Shown: positions 1 through 11,317 of the stretch, in pieces
How the letters are laid out: each line of letters starts with the position of its first letter
How positions within the stretch are numbered: the first letter of the stretch is position 1
Source: Butyriboletus loyo
Taxonomy: Eukaryota; Basidiomycota; Agaricomycetes; Boletales; Boletaceae
Assembly (NCBI GenBank): GCA_038093515.1
Contig: JBBPSI010000019.1
Coordinates: 124,001-188,000, forward strand
Length of the DNA stretch: 64,000 bases
Direction of reading: 5' to 3'
Notes under the pieces: generated by a model
The model's input: the letters and a program-made list of their open reading frames with translations, nothing else
Database searches by the model: none
Told to the model about the DNA's origin: nothing
Program-made: the position numbers and the translations under genes

Positions 1-528
1 CGACGTCAGCAGGGTGTCTTGTCGATCTTGGATTTAAAGTGAGAGTTAACCAATGTGCATCTGTCTGATTGTCCCTGGTAATGCAACGCGCTCTTGAGGC
101 TTCTGCTCCTTCCCTGTGCAGAATTTTCGATGTGGCCCAGTTCCAGTCCACGAGAAGTATTTGCCACATCCATCGCACTTCGCGCGATTGGCTTTCCAGC
201 GGTCTGGGTGCGCACCGCGGCGGGCGTGTACAGATATAATAGAAAAGGGTACAATTTATGTGGGTATAAGGAAGGAGTGGAGACGTTGGATGGACAAGCA
301 AAAGGCTCGACACACGGTGTGATTGCCTTGCGCCGAGATTCCAACTCTGCAAGTACCGGATTGCGATAATCATCCTGACCCATTCCAAGCATGTCTGACT
401 GTGATTGACAAACAGGTTTTCCGACATCAAATGGAAGGGGCGATAACCAGAGCTCTCCTTCATGAATGATTAAGTGCCACTCACGAGTAACCACTCTGTA
501 TGCACGGAAGTATTCTCGAAGATTGGAT
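1..528. other. Left edge, no supported gene
   Basis: This stretch lies downstream of the polygalacturonase stop codon. A 162-codon open frame on the minus strand begins at a GTG, shows no domain or signal that I recognise, and is probably chance or 3' flanking sequence. I see no RNA gene or repeat here. Confidence 0.5.
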
Positions 529-2461
529 CTACTGGGTATAACCGTCGATAGGATTGTTCGTCACCGAGCCGACCTTACCGCCACTCGTCTGCAAGCCCGA
601 CCAATCCCAGGTCCCTGCGCAAACTGATAATCATTTCTCGTCGTTTCAAATGAAGGGGACCATACCAGTACAAGAACCTCCACCGCAGTTCACGGCAACC
701 ATATCAGCATCAGTCGCGACGTTGACTTTGGTCGTGCCCGAGAAGCTGACGTCCTATCAACAACATCCAGTTAGCACTTGCTTCGTTCTCAACAAGCCTA
801 CCCACAGATATGATAACACCATTTCCGGGTGTCCCAAGAGCCTCGGGATAACTCTGAGTAATCAGCACACCATACTCCGTACAGTTCGTCGCAGTGTTAT
901 CCTGTTGATTGGCACAGTGAGCGCGGATCCTATCCAGATACCGTGGATTTGCATACGATATAGGTAACATTAGAAACCCTACTGTTAGTCGCGGCTTTGT
1001 CGGTCTTGATACGGAACCCTACTGTACTATGGATCACTCATAAGTTTGACTAGTTTTTGTGCGTCAGTATGAAACGACATACCTATCAACGACTGTGTTT
1101 CCCCGAATGATGACACCTTCAACGACAGTGTCGGAGTTGATCGAGCCCTGTAGTTTGGAATCGTGAGTATCTACGCGTTTCGATGACTAAATAAGACCAC
1201 ATACAATGGATATACCATGACCACCTTCGCAGTAATTATCCTCGAATACAATGTTCTGCCCCCTGTTGATAGCCAAGCAATCGTCCTGAATACAAGATCA
1301 GTCAACAAATCATTAGAACCAGAAAATGATCATGAGTAACCTGATTTATCACAGTGCTGTACGTCCTCTGTGTCAGTGCTACATAAAAACAGGACAGATA
1401 CACATTTCACCTCTTTTTGATGACAACATCATTTCCACAGACGTCGAAAGCGTCGGTGTTGTGTCCTGTGGGTCAAGTGAACACTCGAGGTTTTCCATGT
1501 AATGATGACTGTATATTACCAGCAGGAAGGCCGTTGCTCTTGGCGTTAGCGTACGCTCCTTGACCTTTACATTCAAGATTTGAGGAAAATGTTAGTAGTG
1601 AGAAATTAATGTCTCACTATTGTCAACAACGACACCACTGACGACCAGCGGACCAATACTACTTATGGCGAAGCATCTTTCCGGGGAATTGAGGACGCGA
1701 ACATTCTGAAATCAGGTCAGTTGTGATACGATACCATCTAGTAGGTAATCACATACAGAAAGCGTTCCCGAAGCCACGATCCTATGGTATTATTAATCAA
1801 GTTAGGTATGACATGATTTCAGTAGAATGAACGCACGCCATCATGGGGGAAGGCTTGGTGACGCTATTACTGCCTCCGTCCTGTGATGGGTCCCGGTCAG
1901 CACCGGCATTGACAAAGCACACAATCGCCACAGCCTCATTTACCCAGTAGTAAGTGCCACCACCATCCCAGATGTGCCCGTTTCCGTTGACTGAAAGTGT
2001 ATCATTGGCATCGCGTTAAAAAAAAAATACTCAACGCAGGCTCACATGTGATGTCCTGCCCTCTGTCATCGACGATATGATATTTTCAAAGTTAGCAAAA
2101 GTGCAATTGCACTTCGTGAACCTGAGTTCAACGCACTTGGCCTCGAACAAAGGACCAGTCCAACTTGCGATCCCAAACTGGATATTTCCCACTGGGAAAC
2201 GTTATCAGCCAATTCGATCAAACTCAAAACAATTGCAAGGGACAACGCACAAACGTTGACGGTGGTGCCTTGCAACAAGTCGAGGCTGAACGTCTGTCCG
2301 GCTGGCACAGTGAACGCGTTGATGTTCACGGTTGTACACTGAACTGCAGTGCTCGCGTCGCTCAGCGACGAGATCGTGCCCACACAATTGCTAGACGACG
2401 CCGCCTGCGGCACCGCCTTGGCCAAAGTAAAGAGTGCAAGAAGAGCGAGGAATGGGGACAT
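529..2461 (-). CDS. Secreted endopolygalacturonase, glycoside hydrolase family 28
   Basis: The enzyme hydrolyses the alpha-1,4-galacturonan backbone of pectin outside the cell. The start is the ATG at 2461, which gives a signal peptide ([16 protein letters not shown]); the GTG six bases upstream is not needed. About nine short introns split the gene. After joining exons by eye the GH28 landmarks appear in order: [38 protein letters not shown], the NTD box in [27 protein letters not shown] and RIKTD. These contain the catalytic aspartates, the active-site histidine and the substrate-binding RIK. The C-terminus reads [16 protein letters not shown] and ends at a TAG at 529-531. All catalytic boxes are intact, so it is probably an active endo-acting enzyme. 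Exact junctions of the early exons are approximate. Confidence 0.93.
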
Positions 2462-3863
2462 CCTCACAGTGCGAGCCGAATCCCTGAATGTTTGTTAGCT
2501 CCAGTAACGACCATGCTTCCCCTTTTATGCATTCATTCGTCTGCTGCGGCCTCGGGACTCTCGGAACGTCAATGCAAGAATACTGCTTCTTTCTTTTGCC
2601 AACTACCAAGGCCCGAACTTACACGAAACAAGATCTTCTCACGTTCTGCACCGAGTGTAAGCACCAAAGTACTTTAATTCAATAGCACATGGCTCACATC
2701 AACGTTGAAAGTCTCACTATGCGGATATCAGTGGTGAGAAAAAGAACGAAGAGTTCGCCATCATACGATGTTGATATCGGTTGAACGAGATCCGACAGCG
2801 TCGATCAACAAAGTTATTGAAAGGTCTCGGGCCCGTGTCCTCGATGCGGTTGTTCCCAGTCCTCGCTGATACCAGAATGTGCTCCATACTTACAATTTTT
2901 ACCCCGGTCCCTAAAAAGACATAAAATGCGCAATTCGGTCATACCTAGTAGCTGTCACGCACAGCAAGGTACTATGCCCCCCTAGTAGCCTCCGCTCACT
3001 TTTGCCGTAATGATGCCAGAAAAGGAGCAACGTCCGAAAGGGTCGTTGCTAGAATGCTAGATGTGTTATCGGAGTCGACCAGGATGGGCCCGGATGTGCT
3101 GGACCGAGCCAACAACGCACCGAAGAATACTACGTTGATTAGTTGCTTAGTGATGCTGCGGGGCCTTCTGCGGGGAAGTGAGAAACGTCCCTGGCGACGC
3201 AGCACGGTCACCCAGCAGCCTCAGGCTATCACCATTGATTTTTTTCCGACTTTGGTACTGCTACGAGTCAATGCATACTGCCCCGCGATTGCATGGCAAG
3301 AAACTGGGTCTGTTATCCGGAAGAAAAGGTGAGTCCATCAGTAAATGTGTCTACGTACTCCGCTAGAGAAAGTTCCGAGTAGTGACTAGTGACTCCCAGA
3401 CCGGGGTCTATGAGGCAACCAAAAAAAGGATTGCCTCTGTGACACCACTCCCAGGCAAGCTTGCCAGGTTACAGTGGGTCTCCGGCCGGTCCCGCTCTTC
3501 GTTGTCATGTCTGAGCACCATTGACAACTAGTGGAAACAATCAACCCGAGGAATTCAGGGCCAGTGCTCTGCCACGTAGGTTCAACCCGCAAGCTTCTCA
3601 CCAGTCGATCGAAATACCCCATCGTATCATGCCTCAATTCGCTGTTCGTCGTTCTACAAGTTCATTAACTAAAAGTTGACCCTCCTAGCCCACACCCTCT
3701 GTTTCCTCGGTACCTTTTCCTAAGCCTTCGACAGCACTGACTCCGCGTTGCCATGCAACTACAACAGCTCAGTACGCCCACCTTCGCATCAGTCTGAAAA
3801 CCCAAACCCATCATCTTATCACTTCCTTGAGAAAACGTCGCGCAAAAGCCACACTTTTCCCAC
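2462..3863. other. Intergenic, no supported gene
   Basis: This is the 5' flank of the polygalacturonase and the 3' flank of the formamidase. Only short open frames without recognisable domains are present, such as the minus-strand frames at 2996-3211 and 3386-3637. I see no repeat or RNA gene. Confidence 0.5.
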
Positions 3864-5254
3864 TTACAGAGCCCCAAGTACGGACTTGGGAATCATCATT
3901 CCAATCTTTCTAGTGTTGAGCATACCGTGCACACGCTGAAACGAACGTGAAACGCGTACAACATAATTCGGCATGTCCACCTGCCACGAAAATAATCATC
4001 TCCATCACCCACTTGCCAAATTCAAATAGAACGCGTCCACGCACCACCTCGTGCATCTTCAGATCACACGCGACGCTACACAACATGTATGCCTCCACGC
4101 GGTCCAACCCATGTTCAGTCACCAGGTACGTGATCATGTTGCGAACGGCCGAGCGCGTCGCTTCCCGGACGTCTAAATCGTGCATATTCGAATTCGTCGT
4201 CCAAACATCCACATGGGCACGCAGGGGGAACTCACCGGTATCGACGCCCGTCGTGCAATAATACTCATCGGCGTTTACTTGTGAGGTTGCAGTACGGAAG
4301 TGAGGTGTCTTGGTATAGGGTTTATCCGTGCGCAACGTGAGCCGCACCGTGACCTCCATCGGCGTCTCGATAGCCGTGCCTTCCCGGCCCATAGTCAGTC
4401 GACACAAAATGCCCACCCACGCGACGACCTACCGCAGACCTCTTCCAATCGATCCCATATATCCTATTCAGCAAGGTCGATCGACAGACTAGCATCCACT
4501 TACCCCCATCGCCTTGCGCGGCATGTCCATCCTACACACGTATCCCGCATCACACAACCGTCAGAAAAATTCAATACCCCAGTGACCACTCCCTCCAAGA
4601 GAGAAACGAAGACACACCCCAATGGCAAACAACGCGCCCTCGACCTCGACTGGCAAATACAGCGTTGCCCCCTTGGTCAAATGCTTCGTATCCAAATTCC
4701 CACCTGTCACATACGGCGGAATCGTCGACCACGCTCCCCGTTCACCCCTCGCGACGCCCATCTCACCCGCAAACGGACGCAGCGGGATGCGGATCCTTCT
4801 TTCCTTGTTCAAATACGCGTACCGCTGCACCTCGTCCGTGCCCGCGCTCTCTGTGAGATCCCAAATCTTGATCGCAGGCTCTGGAAACTCATCTGCCAAC
4901 AGTCCAAAACCGGGGATGAGAGCCGTCCAGCCCCAATCTGCCGTTCGCACGTCGAGCACGTCGATTTGGAGGGTGTCTCCGGGTTTCGCGCCTTCGACGT
5001 ACACAGGCCCGTTGACTTGGTCGCAGAGCTCGAGCTTGACTGCGGCAATGGAGCTGGCGGTCGAGGTGGGGTTCAGTTGGCCATTGGAGGCGTCGAGACA
5101 GGAGAAGTGGACGGTGGATCCGGAGGAGACTGTCAAGACGGGTGGGATACTGCAGAGAGGTCGAGTGGAGAGGTAGGCGGGATGAGGAAATTATGGCATA
5201 CCTATTGTCCCATGCTAGGTTCGCTTGTTCGCGCTTGACTGCGTGGATTGACAT
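3864..5254 (-). CDS. Acetamidase/formamidase family protein (FmdA/AmdA)
   Basis: The enzyme hydrolyses short-chain amides such as formamide or acetamide to ammonia and the acid, a cytosolic nitrogen-scavenging step. The start ATG at 5254 opens a 53-base first exon (MSIHAVKREQANLAWDN), spliced to IPPVLTVSSGSTVHFSCLDA. Family blocks follow: GPVYVEGAKPGDTLQIDVLD, WGWTALIPGFGLLADEF, GGNLDTKHLTKGATLYLPV, GALFAIGDGHAAQGDGEVCG (across several introns), YYCTTGVDT-DVREATRSAV and EVVDMPNYV, then MMIPKSVLGAL at the stop. The GD.HAAQGDGEV block is the family signature. The codons for EVCG are reached only through a 9-base microexon at 4433-4441. The last 20 or so residues carry a small insertion after DMPNYV that I could not resolve into a clean intron, so the C-terminal junction is uncertain. 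Confidence 0.92.
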
Positions 5255-5562
5255 CCTGCTTGAACAAACGAGTCAGTAATCCTTACGACGTGTTGTGCCG
5301 CGTAGAGCGATGAGGTATGTGCGTGATGGGAAAGTAGGTCTAGATTGCGCATCGACACTATATACCAAGTAAGATGTCCGTAGATGGCGTGTGTGGTAGA
5401 GATTATTGATAGCTCATGGCGTGAGGGCCTGAGAGGTCAATGAGTCGTCCTGTCCGCGTGATCGGGTTGGTGGCAGCAGTGAGTGCTTTCGTCAGCGCAG
5501 GCAAGCCCCATCGAAGGGCGTTTGAGATATCAGGACATACATAGCACGAGCACGCTCGTGGG
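5255..5562. other. Short intergenic region upstream of the formamidase
   Basis: These 308 bases separate the formamidase start from the PMS1 stop; both genes are on the minus strand. The formamidase promoter and the PMS1 3' end should lie here. I see no open frame with a recognisable domain. Confidence 0.5.
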
Positions 5563-8500
5563 TCATGCCTCCTCCAATGTAGATCCATGCATCCCATACA
5601 CTTCCCAGTCGATCACGCGCCGTGGAGGCGAATACCGCCCGAAAGACGTCAAGTCCGAGAGATGCCGCATCGTCGGCCGACCGTGTGGACAGTTCCAGGG
5701 TTGGTCCATCGTTCCCATGTGTCGCACGATCTACCCGTGTGGAGATCACGAGGTGCAACAGTTCCGTCGAACGAGCCATAGAGATAAGGGGTGAGGAGAT
5801 GGTGAACAGAAGAGAACATCGACGAGCAACGTACCGCCGTCATCCGCGTCTTATCGAGCGCCTTGCCTACCATCACGCTCCGCCTACAGGCACGCATAGC
5901 AAACATGGCGCGCGCTTTCGAACAGCGAACCATTGTCCCCCTCGGGCGGTCCTGCATGAGATGAATGAGTTCCTCGAGGTCTGTCCCATGATTCGATCAG
6001 CATCCGCTTGCGTTGAGTAAGACGAGACGAAAATAGGTACGTTACCCTTAATGTCGAAAACCGTATCCTTGGACATTGGCTGCGCGACCAGCTGTAACTG
6101 CATCCTGACGCTTTCTGAATCGTCCTCTCGCTCATCTCCAAATTCTTCTCGTTCCTCTACCCGCTCTAGTTCAAACCCGTTCAGCTTCAACACGTCCAGA
6201 TTCTCGACCGCGAGCATCTCGTCGGCTGCCGTGAACTGTAACTGCTGTGGTCTACAACAACCCACCATACATCATAAGAAAGAGTATCAGGACAAGACCG
6301 GACATCGAGCATTAAATGGAGAAGAAAACCGCACCGGAAGAGCTTCTGAGACGCAATGACGGTCTTCTCCTGCAACGTCTCAAAATTCCACTTTTCGTCT
6401 GCAGCGTGCTGGTCGACGATGAATAGGTCATCCGTCGTACCTCCCCCTACTCCTCCGCCTTGCATAGCACCGTTCTGCTTCCGTACAATGATGAATCCGA
6501 GATTAAACTGTCCCACGACCACCATGTGTTCAAAATCGGTTTTAGAAATGATTCGCGAGAGGGCGGCCGAGGCGACGGTATCCTCTGCCGCGGTTTCGAG
6601 ATTAGCAGACGAGACGGCGGAGCGGAAGGTCGAGCTTGGTGTTGGTACGGGAGGGGAGGACGGGAACTCCGAGGAAGCTGAGAGGTGGTTGTACATGTCC
6701 AGGTAGTACGCCCCAATGCCGACGAGGTTCACACGCAACGTCACGAAATCGGTGTCTGATTCCGCAAGATCGCGGGTAGATCTTGAGGGTTCAACTGTCT
6801 TGCCTGCGGGGGGAACGTAGGTTCCAACCAGGGTCGATGAGAATGCCCAATCATCTTCTGAGAGGATTTCGACGTCCCCTCTTCGATCTGCGACATCTCC
6901 TGCAGAAGTTGGTGGAATTGAAGAAGCATCAGCGCGTGAGGGTTCAAGGATGGCAAATGACGGTTCGTCAACGTCCATCGCGCCTTCGTCATCAGAGGGT
7001 ATGACCATCGTTATCTGAGAGGAATCACTTCCTGCTCTTGGTCTGTTCTTCCTCCCTGTTCCCGAATGTTCATTGCCTTCATCTATTCCATCAAGTTTAT
7101 CAATCTCTTCAGCACGAACGGCCCCTCTCCGTGTCCCACTATCCCTGTCTCCGTCACTGTCACTCTCGTTTCCCTCTTCCTCGTCCGGTAATGCCTTGCT
7201 CCCACTGCTCAAGAACCGACTTAGACTTGATCTGAAGCTTTTCCCTTTCACCAGCACACGATCACCCTCACTGGATAGCCTCGCGCGCTTTCGTTCCCTC
7301 CCAGCTTCCGCATCTCCATCGCCGTCTCTCTGGAGATTCCAAGCCGCACCACGCGTGCTCAGGACGGTCTGCACAGAACGGGGTTTACCAGGGATGTTAG
7401 TCGACGACCGCACGATGTGACTGGGGGTCGCCGTAGATGTTGACGTAGCATGACTCGTGGCAATGGTTGCACTGCGCACGGACTGCAGAGGATATACCCG
7501 CTCGTCTATGTTCTGTCCAGATTCAGCGCCTTCCTTCTTCCCTTTGCCAACTCGCCTAGTAGTATCCCTCCCCTCCTCCTCCCCCTCAGACTCGGGGAAG
7601 AAGAGCGGCTCGGATGGTTCTCGGCTCCTCGGACGATCGATTATCCCACCACTGCTCATTCTCTTCCCACCTTGCGCACCGCCTTCATCACTCTTACCAC
7701 TTGGCCCAGGCTGTGCGACGAGCGTAGGCTCAGGCTCAGGTTCCGACTGCAATCCAGGCTCCTCACTAGCCCCAACCCCATCTTCCAACAGAAGATGTGG
7801 AATGCCCATCGTGATCGGTTCGTCCCCGCTGCCCGTACTCTTCGGATCATCTGGTTGAGGTGGATGTGGCGATGTGTGATCATGCTCCGCTGGATCATCC
7901 GAGGCGAGTCCAAGCTGTGACCGTCCCTTCCGTTCTTGTTCCCGTGTCTGTATCTGTGGACTACCCCGACCCGTTGCTTGTTGTGTATTCTGCTGTGCCA
8001 CCTGTGTCTGCGAAGGCCGGGCAGTCACGTCATACGTCGACCGAGAGGACGAAAACACGGTTTCCAGCGCGGTCTATGAAAGCGAGTGTGAAATGGGACG
8101 ATAAAAAGAACTCGACTGACAGATGAACGTACTTTGAGGGCTTGGACGAGGTTGTTTTCGCTATGCAAGAAAACAGTACGTTTGTCAGGGCTTACATTGA
8201 TGTCACATGCGTCTATATGCGTTGCGATCAGTATGAAATCCGCCCATTAAGTCAAGAAAAAAGGGGGGGCATATCTGAATTAGAAACTAGTATGGGACTC
8301 ACTTGTAGGCAAAATGATGTCGGCGATTACGAAGGGTGACTGGTTGACGTTGAACGTCCTGTATACCTCATTGATGGCCTTCTGGACCTACAGTACCAAG
8401 CATATGGAACAATGAACTCCACAGCACCGCAGGAACACACCTTTCCAGGATTATACGGCCGCCCGTTGACAAAGAAGAACTGCCGGTCGACACTCGTCCG

Positions 8501-9631
8501 CCCAGCTCCGATGACAAACTTGGAAATTAGGCCCCGAACCTTGACAGGGGTCACGATTGAACTAGTACCCAACATAGTTTAGCATACGTCCAGTTGTCCT
8601 GTGCCAATATCAGGCTGTATGCGATGGAAGTGATACACACATGCCGTTGTCGGGGTCCACACGTCTTAACACGGACTTTTCGGTCTCTACATCAAAGGAC
8701 AGATCGAGATCGACAATGTTTTCGAGCGTTTTGGGTCCCCATACTGCAAGGACGGAGCCACGTATGGAAAGAGATCCGTCTGTTTTGAATTGGATGACCT
8801 TGCGCCTGCGCTGAGTGAGGAAGACGCGATTTCCCGAGTGAAACGGAGACCTACCCGCCTTCAGTCTGATTGGTGACCGTAAGCCTCACCCCTTTGTTCT
8901 CCTGTGCACACGGCACGAGGGCATACGCGTGCAAGAGATTCAATGCCTTTTGAAATTCGCGTTTCGTGTTCCTCTCGAATTCTTTGCGGCGCACAGGGAG
9001 TGGTTTAAACAGGTTTGAAACAGTGACAGTCGTTCCTCTCTGATGGTAGAAAGGTCCATGAATAGCACCGTCGGTGGGCGAACAAGGTGACACACCTGCC
9101 GGGCGATTTTACACTTTGATCGCATTTTTCCGTTTCTGTCCATCTCGACGATGCTTCCCATGGGGGCCTCAGAGGAGGTTGCTGTCGTGACTGTGAGGCC
9201 ATCAGCTAGGGCACAAAGGGACGAAAGGGCTTCTCCTCGGAAACCAAAAGTAAGGACACGCGATAGATCTTCAAAGGACGATAGCTTTGAGGTATAGTGC
9301 TTGAGTGCTGTCACGACGATTAAACACAAAAGACGACAGGGATGGACAGTTGGACAGACCGATGCTGTCGTAATCCTTCGGTGCGATTCCACACCCATTG
9401 TCGACGACCTCGATTGTTTTGAGTCCATAATTCTGAAAGCGGACCTCTGGGAACACTGTGGACGATGGTCGAATGGCCAAGGATGGACATACCTATGGAA
9501 GTTGCGGCTGCGTCGAGGCTGTTTTCGACGAGTTCTTTGACGGCTGTTTGTAGGTCAATGACGACCTGACCGGAAGTGATGCGGTGAACTGAGTGGGCGT
9601 CGATCGCTCTGATGGTGGTGGACTCGCTCAT
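5563..9631 (-). CDS. PMS1: DNA mismatch repair protein PMS1 (MutL-alpha endonuclease subunit, PMS2 orthologue)
   Basis: This is the nuclear MutL homologue that dimerises with MLH1 and nicks DNA after MutS recognition. About eleven exons are present. The N-terminal GHKL ATPase shows [51 protein letters not shown] and [20 protein letters not shown]. The transducer part has [16 protein letters not shown] and [15 protein letters not shown] near 8.2 kb. A linker of several hundred residues rich in Ser, Glu and Asp spans about 6.9-8.05 kb. The C-terminal domain has [11 protein letters not shown], the metal-binding endonuclease box [12 protein letters not shown], the ACR box in [15 protein letters not shown] and [11 protein letters not shown], so it belongs to the endonuclease-competent PMS1/PMS2 class and not to MLH1. 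The start after [14 protein letters not shown] was chosen because the upstream codon is GTG. The tail after CPHGRPT ends at 5563. Confidence 0.95.
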
Positions 9632-9787
9632 GTTCCCAGCAGCGGGTTCCTGTGGGCCTGTGGCGGATCTCACATCATTCGTCTAAACTAACCAGAATGG
9701 CAGTTCATGTTTAACATAATAAACACGCGGTAACCACACGCCTCTCATCCCCCCTCAGGCTGTCCTCGCCCGTCCTCGTCGTCGTAT
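9632..9787. promoter_or_regulatory. Shared divergent intergenic region, PMS1 / nucleotidyltransferase
   Basis: PMS1 starts leftward and the nucleotidyltransferase-fold gene starts rightward from this 156-base gap, so both core promoters must overlap or adjoin. It contains an AT-rich stretch (TTTAACATAATAAACACG) followed by a C/T-rich tract. No specific factor site is claimed. Confidence 0.45.
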
Positions 9788-10878
9788 ATGATGCACTCCC
9801 ACAACGAAATCCAACTCACCCGCACCTTACTGCTCGACCTCCTTGATGATCTCCAGCACCGCACGTTCCAAATCTTTGGCTGCCAGATCCGCCTCTTCAT
9901 CCATGGCGGGGCCGTCATGATCCTTCACCCCGTGCTCTCGACCTCCTCCACCCGCAGAACCACGCGGGACATTGACTATATTAGACGCGCGTTCGGACAT
10001 GAGTGGAGAAAAAAGAGCGTCTATGATGCCGAAGACCGCCTCCAATCCTGTATCAACGCAACCGCCCATAGATTCCACGTTGGGTGCGTTGCTCAGTAAC
10101 CTACCCTCCAACGACTTGCCCCGTCCTGAACGTCCTCCAGTACAGACTGGATGAATGCTGACCCCGACGTCGCACTCCCGTTTGCCCGAGAGTCAGTCCA
10201 TTTCTCCATCGCCACGAGGCGCCCACGCTGACTGGCGCCGCCCACAGCCCCCGAGGTCATACATATGATCCCATCTATTATGACTCCAAACAGCCCAACA
10301 ACATCGAGATGAACACAATCTACTCATCCCAGGGCCTTATCCTAATCAGCGTGACCATGTTCTGGGGCGTTGCCCTCAAGCTTGTTCGCTACCAGAAGGA
10401 AGACCCGAAAGACATTGTCGCCATGCTTCGTCATGGTACCAGGCTCAACGGCGTACAATGGACACCTCACGTCATGGAGAACTGGATAAAGACCCTGTGT
10501 TGGCCGATGGGATACAACAGCTACCAGCCGCAGCGCATCGACGAGCTCAGGGACCGTATCCAGGACGCAGTGAGACTGCTTCAGAACTCGTCCGACAACT
10601 TTACGTCCGGGGAGAGCTATGCCCCGATGCGGAAGCGTCGGTCATCTATGCACGTGGTCGACGAATATCGTATGCAGAGCCCGCACTCGCACACGCACTC
10701 GCACACGCCCCCGCGCATACAGCCCCTCTCCGCCTCCTTCGATCTCGCCGTTGTCCCTCACCGCTCAACGCCACATGTCCTGAGTCCCCTCAGCAACCCA
10801 ACCGAGGCGCTACCCTTCTCCATGCCCGAACCTTGGCTCCACCATGCTCCAGTGATGCCTAACCCACGTTTATTCTAA
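9788..10878 (+). CDS. Predicted nucleotidyltransferase-fold protein (DUF6036/AbiEii-like), function unknown
   Basis: Three exons (9788-10083, 10141-10191, 10248-10878) join in frame to 325 codons plus stop. The first exon gives LFIHGGAVMIL with glycines near residues 40-41 and then TTRDIDYIRR with aspartates near 61 and 63. This GG...TxDID arrangement is the hallmark of minimal nucleotidyltransferases. After the second intron TDWMNADPDVALP follows, a possible place for a third acidic residue, then ALKLVRYQKEDPKDIVAMLR, which resembles the conserved K-A/V-R...KD..DI..L helix of DUF6036 and AbiEii-type proteins. The remaining 100 residues are low-complexity, with His-Ser-Thr repeats and proline-rich sequence. 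Substrate and role are unknown; it could modify RNA, protein or small molecules, or be inactive. It is divergent to PMS1 by 156 bases, which does not by itself imply a repair role. Confidence 0.75.
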
Positions 10879-11317
10879 CCCACCACACATCGTTGACCGG
10901 CGTTCTCAGCATTATATCCCACACCCGACAACGACCGATATTGTCTACGCTCGCTCGCTCGCATATTCATTCCGCATCGATGTACACTCGCGCCCGCACC
11001 GCTGTATATCAACCACAATTTGCTACACAGCGCACTCCTTGTGTATCGCTTATTCCTTTCGTTTGCCATCTCCGCCACTTATGCATATACTCATCCTTGC
11101 GGATATGCTTCCCTGGGGTTTCTTTATAGCTAGAATCATGTGTGGAGAACCCTTCGTTAACTCGCTTCAGCTTTCTGTACTAGTTATTACCTACTTTACG
11201 GCAGTGCCACTGCAGGACAGATTGTAAATGTAAATATACTCGTGTTCAATGATTCTAGAAATTCGACTCTGAATCTGGCAAGATGAGGCTACACCACAGC
11301 AAACGTAGAGGGTCAAA
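10879..11317. other. Convergent 3' intergenic region
   Basis: This region lies between the stop codons of the nucleotidyltransferase gene (+) and the bromodomain gene (-). It presumably holds both 3' untranslated regions. I see no structure or gene in it. Confidence 0.5.

Noticed and set aside
6..494. 162-codon minus-strand frame at the left edge
   Set aside because: Starts at GTG, no domain or signal, composition does not look coding.
5255..9631. Possibility that the MutL gene is MLH1
   Set aside because: DQHA..E endonuclease box, ACR and CPHGRPT at the C-terminus identify the PMS1/PMS2 class.
9827..10111. 94-codon minus-strand frame opposite the nucleotidyltransferase
   Set aside because: It is the antisense of the first exon, whose GG...TxDID motif and splicing support the plus strand.
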